17,168 bases of DNA from JALYNX01 sp040902845 (GTDB taxonomy: Bacteria > Actinomycetota > Acidimicrobiia > Spongiisociales > ZC4RG35), in NCBI GenBank assembly GCA_040902845.1, contig JBBDWM010000031.1, positions 1-17,168 of the forward strand, in the 5' to 3' direction. Below the pieces are notes generated by a model. The model was not told the origin of the DNA, did no database searches, and worked only from the letters and a program-made list of their open reading frames with translations. Shown one piece after another: positions 15,492 to 17,168 of this stretch. The position numbers and the translations under genes are program-made. Positions within the stretch are counted from its first letter, which is position 1; each line of letters starts with the position of its first letter.

Positions 15492-16243
15492 CCATCGACG
15501 AACGCATCGCCTCCGAACTGCGCCGCCATACCCCCCAGGTCGACCAGCACGTGCCCTGGGACAGGATCCAGTCCGCCGCGATGGCACAACGACGACGCCG
15601 GCGGTCACCCATCCTCGTCACGGCCACGGCGGCAACTCTCGTCGTCCTCCTCGTCGGCCTGGTCCTCAGGAACAACGACTTTCCTCCTACAGGCGAGGTC
15701 GCCCCTACCCAGATGGAGGCGATCCGCCAGACGGTGGCCGCTGCCAACTCCCAACACGAGGAGAATCTGCGCCGTCTCTTCGCCGAGGACGCCGAGGTCA
15801 GTCCGGGCGTATGGGGGTCGATTTCTGTGACTACCCCAACTTTCGTCGATGCTTGGTTCTTTAACCTCGACGCCTGGGGATTCGAGGGGGAGGCGGTGGA
15901 GTGCAGACCCGTCGGCGCCGGCGTTGACTGCGAGGTGCGGGCGCGTTGGCACACGTTGTCCGCGGAGTCGGTCGAGGAGTGGAGCTTTGTCTTTGACGGT
16001 GACGTGATCCGAACGTTGACCATCACTCGCGTCGATCCCAATCCATCGGATCGGGTCCTGCCACTCGCTATGAGTGATCTAGACGACTGGGAGAATTGGC
16101 TGGAGAGCACCGACCCGGCCACGGCCCGTCGACTGATTCCTGACGCTGCGACCTCGAGACTGATCGTCCCTTTCCTTCGGTACGACGCCACCTTCGCCGA
16201 CGAAATCGGAGAGTCGATCAAGAACTATATGGTCGAAGGGTGA
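15488..16243 (+). CDS. Anti-sigma-like single-pass membrane protein with NTF2-like outer domain
   Basis: A 251-residue protein with the same plan as the sigma-linked gene upstream. A short cytoplasmic N-terminus (MTIDERIASELRRHTPQVDQ, then a VPWDRI segment) looks like the opening of many anti-sigma factors. A basic RRRRRS stop is followed by a membrane helix at about 41-60, then an outer domain starting MEAIRQTVAAANSQHEENLRRLF. C139 and C148 form a close pair (ECRPVGAGVDCEV). ATG 15488 has GAGGAG at 15477-15482, 5 bases upstream, and overlaps the recombinase remnant's stop. The frame is open back to 15449, but that part belongs to the remnant. It has no cognate sigma factor directly upstream, where such a gene is normally found, perhaps because the insertion displaced it. 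Function is inferred only. Confidence 0.7.
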   Translation: MTIDERIASELRRHTPQVDQHVPWDRIQSAAMAQRRRRRSPILVTATAATLVVLLVGLVLRNNDFPPTGEVAPTQMEAIRQTVAAANSQHEENLRRLFAEDAEVSPGVWGSISVTTPTFVDAWFFNLDAWGFEGEAVECRPVGAGVDCEVRARWHTLSAESVEEWSFVFDGDVIRTLTITRVDPNPSDRVLPLAMSDLDDWENWLESTDPATARRLIPDAATSRLIVPFLRYDATFADEIGESIKNYMVEG

Positions 16244-16247
16244 CCAC

Positions 16248-16865
16248 ATGAGTGACGGAAAAAGGTCCATGAACCGGATTCGCCGGCCGGTCAAATGGGC
16301 ACAACATACAACCATCGTCTTCGTGCTGTTGTTGGCTGGGGCGGGATGTGGGGAGGATGGGGGGTCAAGACAGGTCGAAGATGCCACCGCCTTCTGGGAA
16401 GCAGTGGAGGCCGGCGATCTGGATGCCGCGCTAGCACACGTCGATCCCACTGCCGAGTTGGCAACGTTCGGCTGGGCAGGCGCCCTGGAGGCCACATTCG
16501 ACTGGTACGAGGCAGTCGGATGGAAATGGACGCTGGAGGAATGCGTCGAAGGCGACGCAGAGACGGTCGAATGCACGGCAACGGCCCGGAATGCGTGGTC
16601 CGACGCACTGGAGGTCGAGCCCGTTCGAGGCATCTTCGTCCTTCGGTTCGGAGAGAATGGAATCACCGAAATCGTTGACAAGGCCGACATGTTCCTAAAC
16701 AAGTGGTCAGCGCAGGTGTTCGAAGTCTTCGCCGGCTGGGTTGAGACAAATCACCCAGAGGATTTCGCGATCATGTTCGACTACTCAGGCGATGCGAGTG
16801 CAGAGATTCTGGACCTCTACGAGACCAATACGAATCGTTTTGTCCAGGCTCAGCAAGACGAATGA
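16248..16865 (+). CDS. Probable lipoprotein with NTF2-like domain
   Basis: A 205-residue exported protein, function unknown. A basic N-terminus (MNRIRRPVKW) and hydrophobic stretch IVFVLLLAGAG lead to C34, a lipobox-like site (GAGC, imperfect at -3), so it is probably lipid-anchored outside the membrane. The mature part starts VEDATAFWEAVEAGDLDAALAHVDP, again resembling an NTF2/SnoaL-like helix. C99 and C109 (EECVEGDAETVECTAT) pair like those of the two upstream proteins. ATG 16248 is 4 bases after the previous stop, with AAGGG about 8 bases before it; a second ATG (16269) is possible. Gene spacing suggests one operon with 15488-16243. It could sense the same envelope cue as its neighbours, which is inference. 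Confidence 0.72.
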   Translation: MSDGKRSMNRIRRPVKWAQHTTIVFVLLLAGAGCGEDGGSRQVEDATAFWEAVEAGDLDAALAHVDPTAELATFGWAGALEATFDWYEAVGWKWTLEECVEGDAETVECTATARNAWSDALEVEPVRGIFVLRFGENGITEIVDKADMFLNKWSAQVFEVFAGWVETNHPEDFAIMFDYSGDASAEILDLYETNTNRFVQAQQDE

Positions 16866-17168
16866 TCGCACCCGACGGTTTCACTTTCTGCGAGAGTTTC
16901 GGCCCGGGGCACGCCTGCGCTACCACCATCTGAGCTGACGGTTATCGGGACAACGGTGATCTCCCTCCGGCTGCTCGTGATGGGAGTCCTCTTGGGCCGC
17001 AAGGCGGCAGGCACACGCTCCAACGCGTCGAGACGCGGCCCTGCGTCAACGCTTCTCTAGCCCCCGGAAGGCCAGCGCATAACGCTCAGGAGTCTTCCGT
17101 GCGTGAAAGTGGCAAAGCGGCTCCGCGCGTTGAAGTGTGGGGTGTTGTGAGTTACCGGGTCTGATTCG
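16866..17168. other. Non-coding or unresolved right end
   Basis: 303 bases with no convincing gene in any frame. A 38-codon frame open from the right edge on the minus strand stops near 17048 and could be the tail of a gene outside the window, but it resembles nothing I know. I see no tRNA, no T-rich terminator and no CRISPR-type repeat. Two short inverted repeats lie at 16996-17037 (separate entry). Confidence 0.4.
16996..17037. repeat. Two adjacent short inverted repeats
   Basis: GCCGC-AAG-GCGGC (16996-17008) and CGCGTC-GA-GACGCG (17024-17037) are perfect arms around 3- and 2-base centres. There is no T-run after either, so a standard intrinsic terminator is not shown. They could be operators, part of a terminator downstream of the lipoprotein gene, or chance in GC-rich DNA. 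Confidence 0.4.

Noticed and set aside
16885..16938. A possible integrase C-terminal motif (LRYHHLS, compare LRxHDLRH) that might complete the recombinase remnant
   Set aside because: A stop follows at once and no LGH or catalytic Tyr motif appears in any frame downstream; the resemblance covers too few residues.
1..17168. CRISPR array, tRNA or rRNA genes, intact insertion sequence
   Set aside because: Reading through the gaps between genes showed no regularly spaced repeats, no tRNA T-arm consensus in a cloverleaf setting, and no transposase.

Overview
The window is GC-rich and densely coded, with frequent GTG starts, stop/start overlaps and several genes without a Shine-Dalgarno sequence. 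Together with a RamB-type regulator beside the glyoxylate-shunt genes, an RNase J to FtsK order and an ECF sigma/anti-sigma pair, this points to an actinobacterium. A deep lineage such as Acidimicrobiia is my guess from the style of the genes, not something the sequence proves.

Layout from left to right. (1) 1-4300, plus strand: the 3' part of ribonuclease J, a GNAT acetyltransferase starting inside the RNase J stop codon, and the DNA translocase FtsK. (2) 4386-5171: a multi-pass membrane protein with a conserved SPCG motif, function unknown. (3) 5227-9138: a compact operon for a 2-oxoacid dehydrogenase complex (E1 alpha, E1 beta, lipoyl E2), ending in an AhpD-like peroxidase-family gene whose catalytic CxxC motif is read as Cys-Phe-Tyr-UGA. 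The frame continues intact past the UGA, and a 7-bp hairpin with a G-rich loop lies at the right distance to be a bacterial SECIS element. I read this as one 188-residue selenoprotein, which a standard gene caller would split or truncate. (4) 9153-13529: a RamB-like regulator on the minus strand, divergent from malate synthase (aceB) and isocitrate lyase (aceA), the two enzymes of the glyoxylate shunt. (5) 13841-16865: an ECF sigma factor followed by three envelope proteins (two anti-sigma-like membrane proteins and a probable lipoprotein). All three carry a similar extracytoplasmic domain that looks NTF2/SnoaL-like, with a closely spaced cysteine pair. A truncated tyrosine-recombinase fragment sits between the first two. 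(6) 16866-17168: about 300 bases in which I see no convincing gene, only two short inverted repeats.

How the parts relate. The dehydrogenase produces acyl-CoA, and if the substrate is pyruvate that acyl-CoA is the acetyl-CoA used by malate synthase. In Mycobacterium tuberculosis, AhpD is known to be reduced by the lipoyl E2 of a 2-oxoacid dehydrogenase, so the selenocysteine AhpD-like gene 2 bases behind an E2 gene suggests a lipoate-fed selenoperoxidase made with its own electron donor. The sigma/anti-sigma cluster looks like a separate envelope-signalling module that has gained a recombinase remnant.
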